Origin: Talinum fruticosum
Taxonomy: Eukaryota; Streptophyta; Magnoliopsida; Caryophyllales; Talinaceae
Direction: 5' to 3'
Assembly (NCBI GenBank): GCA_021018815.1
Contig: JAITYX010000017.1
Location: 124,001-188,000, forward strand
DNA: 64,000 nucleotides
The position numbers were made by a program, and so were the translations under genes. This document shows positions 50,799 through 62,686 of the stretch, one piece after another. The notes below the pieces were generated by a model. The model was not told where the DNA came from, did not search any database, and saw only the letters and a list, made by a program, of their open reading frames with translations. How positions within the stretch are numbered: position 1 is the first letter of the stretch; each line of letters begins with the position of its first letter.

Positions 50799-51797
50799 AT
50801 GGGTTCCATGTCCAACAAAAGCTGGTATGCAGTTGTAATCTGGGTAATCATGATCTTAAATTTATCATGTTCCTCAGCATCAGTTTCCACACCCACAAAC
50901 AAAACTACCCATATTAGCCCTAATTCTCTGGATGATTATCTGTATAATGTATCGTCAGAATCGATAGCGAAAAGGCCTCATAGTGATGTTTTGTATAATA
51001 TTTCTCTCCCAGCTAATTTTTCTGGCATGGACGTATCAGTTTTGAGGTTAAGGAGCAGCACATTATGGGCAGGAGGAGCAAATTTTAGCTCCTTTGATAT
51101 TCCACCAAGGATAATGACAATGCCCTATGTGAGGAGGTTAGCAATCATGTATGAAAACTTGGGGAAATTGTCTTCTCGTTTCTATGACTTGCCTGGATTT
51201 AAATTTGTCACCGCGGTTGTTGGTTTGGTTATCTATGATGCCACAGATCTTAGTGGGTCAACGAGCCCCAAAAGGCTCAAAATCATCTTAATGGGTGACC
51301 CAATTAGGGTCAGATTTCCTCGAGTTCAAGTTCCCAAGGGGATAAACTCGAGCCTTGTGAAATGTGTTAGTTTTGAACCAACTGGTGGGGCAGTTGAATT
51401 GAGTGATATGGAAAGTCATGGTGTTTGCTCGTCACGAGCTCTAGGGCATTTCGCTATAGCCATTCCTGTAGTTGATGGCGCCACATTGTCACCTTCACCT
51501 TCACCTTTGCCATCTCCATCTCTATTGACATCTCCTAGAGGACGAGGGAGAAGGAAGTTGCGGGCATGGACATGGTGGGTGATCGGAATAGCAGCAGGAG
51601 TTGCTGGGTTTATCTTGGCGGTTTCAATTACTATTCTTGGTTATAGAGCATTTGCTTCAAGGAAGATCAGAAGAATGGAAAGCAAATCGGAGAAGTGTGA
51701 ATCTCTTGATACAAGATGGATTGGCAATAGTAAGTTACCATGGGCTTCTATGACCAGAACTCAAGCGATCAACCTTGAGACTGACTCGGTCCCTTGA
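50799..51797 (+). CDS. DUF1191 type I membrane protein (At4g01140 type)
   Basis: Intronless gene, 332 residues, no frame break. The start ATG 50799 (MGSMSNKSW) is chosen because it opens the frame; an earlier ATG at 50782 is out of frame. A hydrophobic signal segment (YAVVIWVIMILNLSCSSA) leads into an extracellular domain with DUF1191 blocks LDDYLYNVSSESIAKRPHSD, LYNISLPANFSGMDVSVLRL, LWAGGANFSSFDIPPRIMTM, RLAIMYENLGKLSSRFYDLP and a conserved Cys pair. Several N-glycosylation sites are visible. A Pro/Ser linker of the SPSPSPLPSPS kind precedes a single membrane span (WWVIGIAAGVAGFILAVSIT) and a short basic cytoplasmic tail. The family's function is unknown. Confidence 0.9.
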   Translation: MGSMSNKSWYAVVIWVIMILNLSCSSASVSTPTNKTTHISPNSLDDYLYNVSSESIAKRPHSDVLYNISLPANFSGMDVSVLRLRSSTLWAGGANFSSFDIPPRIMTMPYVRRLAIMYENLGKLSSRFYDLPGFKFVTAVVGLVIYDATDLSGSTSPKRLKIILMGDPIRVRFPRVQVPKGINSSLVKCVSFEPTGGAVELSDMESHGVCSSRALGHFAIAIPVVDGATLSPSPSPLPSPSLLTSPRGRGRRKLRAWTWWVIGIAAGVAGFILAVSITILGYRAFASRKIRRMESKSEKCESLDTRWIGNSKLPWASMTRTQAINLETDSVP

Positions 51798-52203
51798 TCA
51801 ATTCGATTCATAGTCATCATCAGGAATGCTCAAACTAAGCAAAATTAAGCATCCACCTAGATAACGATTCACAATCTTGATCGATAATTTGGATTTCAGT
51901 TGTCTCCATCAGCGTCTTTTCTTCTCATTTCTTGTATGCCAATTTTGAAAGAACCAGTTAGCTAAGCTTTCACGTGTGCACAATGCTTGATGCAAGTTTT
52001 TCCAGGAAGAGTGTAAATTTTCTTGAAAGCAAGAGGAATTATACTAATTTTTTCCTTGTTCAATGGCTATGTTTTAACTTAACATGTTTTGCCATCACTT
52101 CGATGCCATTTATTTAGCATCAAATCGATGTTCATGAACACGAGTTTTCAATAACTAAAACACTATCTAGCCATCACTAATCTAGGGGACGGAGGGGATT
52201 TGA
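51798..52203. other. 3' UTRs of two converging genes
   Basis: About 400 bases between the DUF1191 stop and the GDSL stop; no further feature. Confidence 0.5.
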
Positions 52204-54216
52204 TCATCCGATGGGGTTGAGGTCGCAGAGGCGACTAAGAGGGTAAGGAGGATCAAAGATGGAGCCATTGAGAATGGCTAAAGTGACAAGCTTATTCGCA
52301 GCCTCGGTGGCATGAATTCCATCCCAGCTTACATACTTGCCCGGATCTTCACAAGCTGCAGCTGTTAATGTGCTTCCATTTATGAGCTTTGTGTTCCCAC
52401 AAAATACCTGAGGGTTGAAGTTGTATGCTCCACCCCTTGTCCACAGCATGCTTTGGTTCCATATTGCAGCCCTGTTCCATATTACACAGGAAAATGTTAT
52501 TCCACAAATATGCAATCACCATAGATTTTAGCTGTAAAATACCATGAACTTTACTTGAAAATTTGCCCCAAATGACTTTGAATGTAACCTTATGTTACCC
52601 CAAATCATATATCTGATATGGACTTTGAATTGGAAAAAATGAACATATGCTCATTTACCCAATACGAAATTGACTCAGAACAAAGCCTGGTTCAAATGAC
52701 CCATTTGTCAAGTACGCTACATAATGTCCCATCAAACCCAACAACCAAATAAAAATTTCATTTTCACCCTGGTACATCCACGCATCATGTTGAAGGCTTG
52801 AAAATGGGCATAAAAAACAGCAAAAAAAAAAAAACAGGTGAAAATATAAAAGAATTAGTAGAGCAATATGTACAACAAAATGCCATACCATGAGAGGTAG
52901 GGCGTTGGAAAAGTTCAAGGAGGACAGAGTGAGTATCCACATAAATGACAGCAGCATCAGGAAGAGCTGCTCTAGTTTGTTGGATTGCCTCCTTGAGCAT
53001 GTTGTTGTAATCTACCACTGCATTGTTGTATGAGATCATGCACCCGAACTCGTCGAGATCCGAGCTCTGATGGGGCAGCTCCACCAGGAATGCTGGGTAG
53101 CATCCAATGGGAGCCAGATTCAGGACCCAGAATGTTCTTCCTCCAATGTTATACAGTTCCTGTAAAACTTTCATTTCCATGAGAAAAAACCTCATCTTCA
53201 TGATTGAAAAGATGATGGAAATGGGCTTAGGCCCAGGGAGATAAATGGGTTAGGATGGGCTGGGCTGACCTTGATGGTAGAAGCAATCTGAGAAATGACT
53301 TGAGGTATGAACTGCTTGACCCCACTGATCCCCAGGGCTCCCAAATTCCCAGTGAAGTCATTCTGTCCTATGTAGAATGTGTAGAGTGCTTTTTTGAATA
53401 TGCTCCCTTGAGGTAGAGGGGTTGCCACTGCTACCCAGAAAAAAACCAAAAAAAAAGGTTTCATGTTATATATTTATATTTAAAATTTGTAACCCTATTT
53501 CACATCGACTTCATCTGGTGTAACATGTATATCGTTTAGGCGTAGATAATATGTCACATCTTGGTCTTATAGGTGTCATCCGTATATAACGGAATAGCCG
53601 ATATAAAAGAAAAAAACAGAAGAAAAAAACAAGGGAATTATTGAGAGTTAGGATGTGTACCCTTGGAGGATGAGGTTGAGGAGAGAGAATGGAGGTGAAA
53701 AACATCAGATTGGAATTGCTTCATTTGGTTGAGCTGAATGGCAAGTGAGAAGGGGCTGACTCCAGTCACAAACAAGGACGTGTTTGGCAGCCTAACTGTA
53801 GAAGCCGCTGTCGCAAAGTTCGCCCCATGCCTGAAATCTGCCCCTACTGACTTTAGGTATGGGCTTATGTACGGTATCCCTATAGCTTGTGCTGATCGAT
53901 AGATATCCAAACAAAACATTAGAAAATACCATTATGCAAATTATGGACAACCCTTTAACTATAGAGAATAAAAAATTCACGTACCTAAGAAATCGACAAT
54001 AACACGACCATCAGAGGCTCTACCGACGGGTCTCTTGAAATATGTCATGCCAAAAGGAGGCTTCTCCGACGGGAATGCTGCAAAGAACCCTCCTGTGTCC
54101 GTATTCGAGTCCCCAAAGTTGAATATACCATCTATGCCACACTTACTCTCACATAAGAACCCGAAGACCGCCACCGCCGCAACCACCACCAGAACCGCCA
54201 CAGAAAGCTTCTCCAT
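52204..54216 (-). CDS. GDSL esterase/lipase (At4g01130 type)
   Basis: Secreted SGNH-hydrolase. Exons in transcript order are 54216-53985, 53891-53661, 53430-53270, 53159-52889 and 52471-52204, about 387 residues. A signal peptide occupies residues 1-23. Block I is IFNFGDSNTDTGG with nucleophile Ser 37. The block with oxyanion-hole Gly and Asn is TFYIGQNDFTGN, and the block V Asp-His pair is in SWDGIHATEAANK. Other landmarks are FATAASTVRLPN, NLAPIGCYPAFLVELPH and VFCGNTKLINGS. The last exon breaks at the run of four C at 52433-52436 (G on the coding strand): one base is missing after CCGQG, and the next frame continues GGAYNFNPQVFCGN. The catalytic set is otherwise complete, so I treat it as a working gene. 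Confidence 0.9.
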
Positions 54217-54904
54217 TAGTCTCAAAGCTGGACAGAGAGAGAACAGTAGAATGCTGGTGCTCAGAAAATGGGAAGGACCATACTCCCAAGTCGCTTATAT
54301 ACCCCTTTTTTCCTCATCTCATCTCATGCTTTGTGAATTGAACTTGCTTTTTAGTTGCAGGACTGGATTTCTGGGTTGGGACCGACTGCTTTTTCGACGG
54401 GAATTATTATTTTTGTCCTGTGTTGATAATCTTGTATGGATATCAAGGCCGACCCCAAGGGTGTCTGCTATTTTCTCTCACCTCCGAGTTTTGGGTTCCA
54501 AACTCGGTAGTTGTAGTTTGCTTTGCGAGTCATCCAAGACGCATTTTCTCCACATATTATCATTGCTAATCATTCCCCAAATACTGCGATCACAATTATG
54601 GTATTGTAAATCCTACAAATCCGTAGGAAAAATCGCTCAAATAGGGAACTAAATCGTATATATAGTGTTGTATATTCTGTTGTTGAATATGTAGATAAAA
54701 GTTCGTACTTTTAGATATATGATATAAATTTTACTTTCTATTTGTCACGCCTTAAAAATATATGGTCCATAATACTTTTTTGTTCCTTTCTTCTTCTTTT
54801 TTTAGCAAACATGGTCCATGATACTTTGTGTGCAAACAAATGATGTGGTGATTATGGTCCATCCCTTTGCACGCCTTCAAGATTAGGAGCTTTGTGGAGC
54901 TTTA

Positions 54905-55075
54905 TTCGAAGTTATAGAAAAAAACAAACAGAAACATAAATGAATAGAAATGAATACAAACAAATAGAAGGAATAATAGAAAAGATAAGAAAGGAACAGT
55001 AATAAAATAACAAAAACGAACATAAACAAACAAAAAGCAGAAATAGATGATAATTTTTATACAACTTCGAACAGT
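54905..55075. repeat. Degenerate A-rich array
   Basis: Diverged tandem words around AACATAAATGAATAGAAATG and AACGAACATAAACAAAC. A second array of the same kind lies at 56110-56290. Such AACGAACATAAA-type arrays are common inside decayed plant DNA transposons or Helitron-like elements; the class is not proven here. Confidence 0.6.
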
Positions 55076-55314
55076 CCCAACATCCAAAAATAACCCAAAA
55101 TATATTGTCCCAATTCGTTCATGAGGCCAATTATTACATTTATTTATGTGGCAATATGTTAGATACATATTCATATCCTAATTTACATAAAAGTATTCAT
55201 ATAAGAAATCAAAATATAAATTTAAGGAGTTACTTTATTTATTACCAACTGTTTTAAAATAAAACAAAACATAATTTGTGCGTCAACTCTCTTATCTAGT
55301 AACTTTCACAAGTA

Positions 55315-55537
55315 CTCTCTCTGTTTTACAATATATATCACTTTATTGATGACTAATATTTATCAATTCTGTTTTTATTAATGACTTTGTTTCTTTCCGT
55401 ATTTTCATTAATTTTCTTCATTTTTAATAAAATATGGGAGCAACTTGATCCTTCAACATATATTTTATTATAAATATTGTATTACCTTAATAGTTTGTCA
55501 TAACCTTAAAACGACTTGTATTTTAAAACAGATGGAG
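55315..55537. mobile_element. Stowaway MITE with TA target duplication
   Basis: The left end CTCTCTCTGTTTTACAAT and the complement of the right end CTCCATCTGTTTTAAAAT form the terminal repeat. The element is flanked by TA at 55313-55314 and 55538-55539, is 223 bases long and has no coding capacity. A lone similar end occurs at about 58580-58595. Confidence 0.8.
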
Positions 55538-56109
55538 TATCTACTCGGGTCCATGAAACATTTTAAGTAAAAAAGAGTTACTAATTATATTATAATCTTT
55601 CCCACCTCAATAAAGAAAATAAAAATCAAAGATGATTAATTACAATTAAATAAAGTAGGTAAGAATTGAATACAAAACCTAATTTACTCGTGCATGTATT
55701 AAATTATACCATTTTTAGTTTGTTAAAAAAAAAAAAAAGTGGAGCTCAATAATTTGATACAATATATAGTATGGTCCACACTTTTGCAAAATAAATATTA
55801 AAAAATTGAAGTAAAAAGGAGGATCATAAAATAAAAGCTCCTAATCCTAAATATAGGTTATCGTGTCATTATACTCCTAAGTGACTTTTTTCTGATGATA
55901 ACCTCCACTAAGTAGATAACTTAATATTTTTTGCTATTCTTAGCGTTTACGATCCTTCGTAATTATTAAAATTCAAATACTTGATTTCATCATTTTTTTA
56001 ATTTAATCCACGTAAAAATCTATAATTAGATTATCAAACATGTGTAAATCATATATTATCCTTTATTTCCTATCTATTAAAGTGTAAATGATATAATGTA
56101 CGTTGATTT

Positions 56110-56290
56110 AGGACATGTTCGAACTTATATACAAAACGCACTTTTATTTATGCAGAGAAATGAACGTAAATGAAAATAAAAGAGCATAAATGAACATAAA
56201 CGAATATAAATGATTTGTTAAATAAGAAACAAACATAAACGAACAAATATAAAAGAACATAAACGAACATTAAATATAAATAGATTTTTT
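56110..56290. repeat. Second degenerate A-rich array
   Basis: Tandem diverged words such as GAACATAAACGAATATAAAT, related to the array at 54905-55075 and in the same orientation. It is preceded by GGACATGTTCGAACTTATAT. Confidence 0.6.
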
Positions 56291-57344
56291 TTTAATGTAA
56301 AGTCGAATGTAACCTTAAATGGTTCGTCAATTATTTTCTTAAATATAGTTCTAAATTTAAATCTGATAAAGGATCGTTGAAAAAAATCCAAAAAATTTAA
56401 ATTCCTCGTAAAATAGCTTTGAAAAAAATTATGGAATCACATATTAATATTAAGACTAAAAACATACTAATTTTTATGTCATTTAATTTATTGCATGCCT
56501 TTTACTTTTAGAAGCTTCTGCAAGCATTACTACGTACAGAGTGACCATTTAATGAAAATTATTCGTGTCATCCCGCATCTTTACTTATCATGCATCGGGT
56601 CAACTAATCCCTTAAATTTATATTTTGATTTCTTATATCATTTATAACCGAACTTATTATAAAAAATAAATTTATAAGAATACAATTCATAGAAAAATGT
56701 ATTCGGAGAATATGTTACGACTTTTGATAAATTATATCGTTTTCTCAGACTTCTAGTAATTTATATTCCGAGAATATTTTACGACTTTTTGACAGTCAGT
56801 CTTACTCTGACCCTCTAAAATGTGCATTTATGGGCATTGAGGGCAGCAGGCTGTCCTTAGGGCCCAGACCCGAGCAAATCAAAGGGCCCAAATCTTGTTC
56901 ACAATTACTTCTCATGACATTTCACGAAACAACATGTTGGGTCATTATGGGCCGCGACTCGGCCCACCTTGTTAGTCAAACAAAGCGGCTGTACATGAAC
57001 GTTATACGGACACTTCCGTAAATACGGAGAAAGGGCAGGGATAAATTCGGAAAAGGACGTGAAAATTGAAAATTGGAAAAGATTCCCCCAATTTCAAGAT
57101 CTGTGAGATCTGATGAGGAAAGGTGGCAACCCAACCTCCACCCTCACCTTTTTTTTCTCTCTCTCTCTCCCCTCTCTCACATTTGCTTCTGGTCCACGTC
57201 AACCTGGGCCCCACCCCCGCCTTAGGTTGCGTAGTAGACCATGTTTCTCACCGACACGTCATCCTGTCGGTTTGACCCCACTGCCCTTCATAATTTACTC
57301 ACTTAAATTTAAAAAATAAGAAAAGGGCTTAAAAAAAAGGCTAG

Positions 57345-57660
57345 ATGTGGCCACGTCAGCTGGATCTTTTCTACATCCTTCACCCCGTGGGAAGCGCATC
57401 GCCGTCTATTTCCCTGACTCATCCAGCGGCTCAGAGAGAGCTAGTGGGCGCAACGTATGACGCCAGACTCACGCAATCACATGGGGGCTTTAATTTAGCC
57501 ATTAGGGCGAGAGAGCAATGAACTACACACACGTGGAGCCGTCCCACGTGTAGCTTCCTGATTGACACGTGGGTCATTGAAGTTCTCTAGAAAACATCGT
57601 CTCTCTCTCTGATTGGGCATCCTGGCTTTGCCAGCGTGACGCTGACCTGGCTATGGACCC
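57345..57660. promoter_or_regulatory. G-box cluster in a GC-richer island
   Basis: Three CACGTG palindromes at 57530-57535, 57545-57550 and 57566-57571 fall within 42 bases. GGCCACGTCA (about 57350) lies nearby, and the island also has other ACGT words. This is about 3.3 kb upstream of the GDSL start and 6.2 kb upstream of the GBF start. It is probably a conserved regulatory block; which gene it serves is unknown. Confidence 0.5.
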
Positions 57661-59814
57661 ACACCTTCTGCCAAAGAAATTGTTTCTTTTTAAAAAAATT
57701 ATAATAAGTTGGTTTATTTCAGTTCAAAAATTAAATTTTAAAAATTGAAAAGTACTAGTCTTATTATAAATATAGGTTTTATGGGTTTATTTTCTGTTAT
57801 TTAAGACTATTTTTTGACGTAGACATATACATATTCGTCTATATAATATTCAATGGTATTGATTGTACATTAGGTTGTTCCTTTATTAAAAATGATTTCG
57901 TATTATTTTTTTCTTACTCGTAAAAGGAATTAATTCTAAATAATTGTGAAACACTTCATGTAAGATATTTAATAATGTATAGAGAGTAAATATGTGAATT
58001 TTATATTTTTGTCTAATTTATTATAGATATGAATGCGAGACTCCTCAATTAGGTTAGAGTCTTTTACTTATCTTTACATAATATCAGAGCAATAAATCTT
58101 ATTCTTATCTTTATAACGAGGTTAAGAAATCATAACGGTGCATAAAACAATCACCAATTTATAAAATTTTATTAGAGGAAAAACAAAAAGTAGGATAATA
58201 CTACCTTAGTTGCATGAGTCTATCATGACATATATATCTAGTAAGCATGCTTTGCCTTTTGCAAGATTTGAAATGCGATCGTTTTAGTGTCTTTTCTTGC
58301 TTTTTAACCCAATAATAATAATAATAATTTGTCAAACTATAATCTAAAATGTTAGTTATAAGCCACTAAGTTTGAACACATGTATCTTTGGAAAACATTA
58401 CATTATTTTATTTTTTTTTAAAAGAGGTACAAACGACAATACAATACAATAGGAGAATGGAAAATCGCACTCGATATTTAATATACTCAAGACCTTAGTC
58501 GTGACTATTATATCATGGCCTCATTGGTAACATTACATTAGTTAAACAAAGTAAACGTAAATAAAATAATATCAGTATTCTCTCTGTTTTACAATACTTG
58601 TTATTTTTGAGTAACGAGGAATTACCGTGAAAATAACAAGTTTATGTTAAAAGATCAAGATGGTCATAGGTTTTGATAAAATGATAAATTAATAATTAAT
58701 ATATCATTTAAATTATAAAATAATATATATTATAAAATGAGCAAATTTGATTAAAGTAACGGTATCGTGAAACAAAAGGAGGTTACTATTATTGTCGCTA
58801 TAGGAAAGATTAATTAAGAATTGGTTTTGTGAAAACAGGGGCTGATTAGAGTTGGGGTTAAAACCTCCTTTTCCAAGTTGTTTTTGTTGACAAAACACTT
58901 TGAGTTGGAGGTCCATGATTAAAGTGCATCAAATCAAATCCATCCAATTAACGCCACCTCCACATTTATTTAGTACAGGATATCCGTACATTATTATTTC
59001 TTTTATGCTTTGTCTTTTCCCTTTTTTATTTCTAATTTAGCTAAATTTAATAATTTAAATAACAGATGATCTAATTATTAAGATTAAGATCCTGAAAATA
59101 TTAAATTTTATATTAAATTATCCATATCCTCATAATATTGCACTGCCTTTTATAATTCATCCGCTTAAAAAAAAAAAAAACCTCCAACCATCTTATCGAA
59201 GAATGAATTGTCATCTACAACTATTGTTAGTAATAAGTTTCAATTTTTTAAATAATTACGACATTTTATTAAGTTTTCTAATAAACTACTAGTATCTCTA
59301 AATATTTATTTAAAAAATTATCCTTCTATTAAGGAACAAATTTTATTTATCATGCCATATAAAATCATTAAATTATATTATAACTTCTGAACTTTTAGAT
59401 AATATTTGATGTTCAAGTGATGTCCATAACGTTATGAAACGATCATCATAATTTATAATTGGTCAATAATATATTACTATTAGTTTTATGAAATAATAAT
59501 TTATTTAATATTTTAGATCTATTGGATCTTAATTTATAGTATATATCATATGACTTTTTATTGAAGTCTTAATTTTTATTCAATAAATATATTAAATATA
59601 TAAATATAAAATAATATGACTTTATAAAATTCGTACAAATTAATTTTATTAGTTTGTATTATTTTATAGACATTTTAGTTGTCAAATGAAATAAACTTAA
59701 ATAGGTTTAATTCAAGTGAGATTCAATAATTTTTATAATTTTTTTTTTAAAATAATTGAAATACAAAATTAAATTAAAGGGAAAATAATATAATTATGAA
59801 TTGTTATTCATTAA

Positions 59815-60071
59815 CTATGTGTGATTAGACGTTTGGAGTGGGTTGTCACCGTTGGAATTTGCCAAGTTGGTGGGGCCCAGGCTTATGTAATTAAGCTGCT
59901 TGACTTGGCGTGATTGCTTTACTTTTTCTATTTTCCAAAAAAAAAAAAAAAGCTTTGTTGGCACTGACTAACGTGGTGTGCTGTAAACCGTCGGATGGGA
60001 ATGGATAGTGGTCGTTAGATAAGACTTGCGTAGGATTAGGGCCCACGGCCAAATGGTGCGTGTGTGATTTC

Positions 60072-60105
<34 letters not shown>

Positions 60106-60300
60106 TGGGGAATGGTTTGGTGGTGGTGACCACACCACAGCAAATACACGTGGGACAACTAGCTGAGTGACGCGGCATAGAGCGTGATTTTGATGGGGGT
60201 AAATGGACGGTTAGGATTTAGCGCAGCAACCAAATGGGCCCGCTGCTGGAGACGTAGAGGCTGCCTCAGCCGTCGGGTGTGGAGCTCAGTGCTATTGCTC
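59815..60300. promoter_or_regulatory. Second promoter-like GC island
   Basis: It contains GGGGCCCAGG, AGGGCCCACGG and TGGGCCCGC (TCP/site-II-like words), a CACGTGGG at 60147-60154, AACCGTCGGAT and a GA tract (about 60074-60102). No gene follows within 2 kb except the GBF leader. Regulatory role is inferred from composition only. Confidence 0.4.
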
Positions 60301-62008
60301 CTAGCAGTGGGGGAAAAAGTTACCCGGTATTATTGATTTACTATTGTTTTTTTTTAAATATTGGATTATGTTTTTTTGCAGGCCTGCTTAAAAATTCATA
60401 CGTAAAACAATATGGAAATACTACAATAATATACAGAATATTAATAAAATATAGTCATTAAGCATGTACGTAAGATATTGAGTCACTTCACCTATTATCA
60501 AATGCTTAACTTGTATACATAGTCCGGTTTGCTCGATGTGCATATACCATTTATAATGCAGTCAGACGGAATATATTTAGTTGGTGATAACGTAGGTAGA
60601 ACTATTAAGGGTAAGTTTGTCTAGTATTTCTTATTCTTATTGACAAGTTTGGCAGTTTATCATTTTGTGATTAAGGTAAGAGGTATCGACAAAGGTTATG
60701 TTTTACTAATGACTTTTTAGTGATTTTTTCGTAAAAAAGACTTTTTGATCATCTTTTGAGAAACAATTAATTTTAACAAATAATTTTTCTAAACACAATT
60801 AAATGTAAATAGCTAATACAACACAACCAATTCAATCAACCAAGTAGCTAATAACTAACGACCAATTGTTAAATAGCGCTAAAGTCGGATATGATTGACG
60901 GGAATCTCTAATGTACATCCTTTTTCATCATGAACACATATAACAAAGGAGTCAAAGACTACTAATTAAAGGTGATTTGTAAAGAGCACAATTCGGACAA
61001 TAGTGTATAGAAAGCTTATCACATTACATGTGTACATTATAGGAAAACTGAATCGTGAAAATTACATACTACTTCATGCAATTTTACATACAATTTTATA
61101 TGAGATTAAATTCAACTTTTCTGTGGACGGAGATAATGTTTTCACATGTGAACAATATTTTAAAGTTAGTGAAACTTGACATCAAACATCCTTTCTAAAA
61201 ATGCTCTTAGGCAAAATAGAATGTACCAACCACAATGTTATTTAGGATACGATATATGAAAAATAAAGATTACTAGTTGGACTTTACTATATGATGGTTG
61301 AAATTATTTTTTTGTATAGTATACGTTTTTATTGATTTTAGTTGGAGAATGAACCCGAGGGTATCATAGTAAGACTCTATCTTGAGGACATATAAAGTTG
61401 TATTTTGACCGTTACCCTCTATTTAATCATTATCATATAATAAGAGATATGTTGAAATATCCCTCTTAGAACAATTATAAGATAAAAGCAGTTGGATTAA
61501 ATCTCTTGTTAAATGTGCTTTTGGACTCGGGATAGAAACGAAATAGTAGAAATTTATCGAATAACACGTAATACGATTTGTTAATGTGAGTTAATGAAAT
61601 ATATTATTGTAAACACAAATCGATGTTAAATTTTCTCACACAAATTTTTATATCTTACATAAGTTGTCCGACCTAAGATAGGAATTGATGAGGCAAACAT
61701 CCCAAAAAAAACCAAAAGGAGAAAAAAAAAGGGAAAAATATATTTTGACATAGTGATGGTTATTGGTCACTGCAGCCAATGCCGGATGCCAAACGGCCCA
61801 ATCCAATTCAGTTTAATTTCCAATTCCCATCCTTGAAAAAAAAAGAGTAAACTTATCCTGAATAATAAAATACTAAATTGGAAAAGAAAAAAAGGAAAAA
61901 TTTCCAAGTAAGCCACATGAGGTGGTGGGTGGACTTTGTTATGGCGGGCCCACCAAGCTCACAAAAACCAAGAAAGAGAAGGGACGCGTAGGTCGACTCA
62001 GAGTCCAA

Positions 62009-62240
62009 CACGTGTACGGTTAACGTGGCGATTACGAATAAAATAAAATCCAAATTCCCGAATATCAAGGCGTCTCTTGGGTCCCACCTCCTTGCCAGCT
62101 CATTCAACCCCCTCCCCCTCTCTCTCTATCCATCTACTCCTTCCATACTCACTCCGTAGACAAATACGTAAATACCCCTCCCTCCCCTCGCCCCCTCTCA
62201 TCACCCCCACCCCCACACCTACTATTATTAGTAACACGTG
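62009..62240 (+). promoter_or_regulatory. Proximal promoter of the GBF gene with two G-boxes
   Basis: CACGTG occurs at 62009-62014 and 62235-62240, with AACGTGG and GACGTGG words close by. A CT-rich leader follows. The gene downstream appears to encode a G-box-binding factor, so self-regulation is possible. Confidence 0.55.
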
Positions 62241-62299
62241 TATTGTGACGTGGATGTCTTGTTGCCTTGGCGCCCCCTTCCCCCTTCCCCATTCCCAAA

Positions 62300-62638
62300 T
62301 CTCTCCCTCTCCCTCTCTCTCTCCCCCAAACCCCATTTCACCCGCTCTCTGTTCAGTTCCTCATCTCTCTCTCTCTCTCTACGAAATCGCTTTTCTCTCT
62401 CCTTCCTTATCTGTCGTGCGAGAAAACGCAATGCGGAGGTTTTAGGGCGCGCTCTGAGATTTTGAATTTTCGCTCTCCGCCATTGAAGATTTCTGCGGAA
62501 CTTGGCTAGGACGCAGAAAAATCAACTTCTAAGGTACTTCTTTCAGTTTTGATGAATTGATGAATTTTCGCTCTGAATTCAATCGCTCTCTGTTTTTGAT
62601 TCGGAAATCTGATTAGTGACTAGAAGAACGAGAGAAAG

Positions 62639-62686
<48 letters not shown>

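Larger units (their letters stand above)
54300..62090. other. Spacer of about 8 kb between GDSL and GBF genes
   Basis: Mostly AT-rich with one Stowaway MITE and A-rich arrays. Two islands are clearly less AT-rich (about 56820-57660 and 59815-60300) and hold G-boxes, ACGT words and GGGCCC/TGGGCC motifs, as promoters do. No convincing coding sequence was found in either island or elsewhere. Confidence 0.55.

Noticed and set aside
54902..55174. Minus-strand Phe-rich 90-residue open frame
   Set aside because: It is the complement of the A-rich array, with composition-driven translation.
56830..57319. Possible small gene in the GC-richer island
   Set aside because: The open frames are short, lack splice partners and match no family. 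The region looks regulatory instead.
62077..62509. Several overlapping Ser/Pro/Leu-rich or Arg/Glu-rich open frames
   Set aside because: They come from the CT-rich GBF leader and its complement. The overlapping frames on both strands mark low complexity, not coding.
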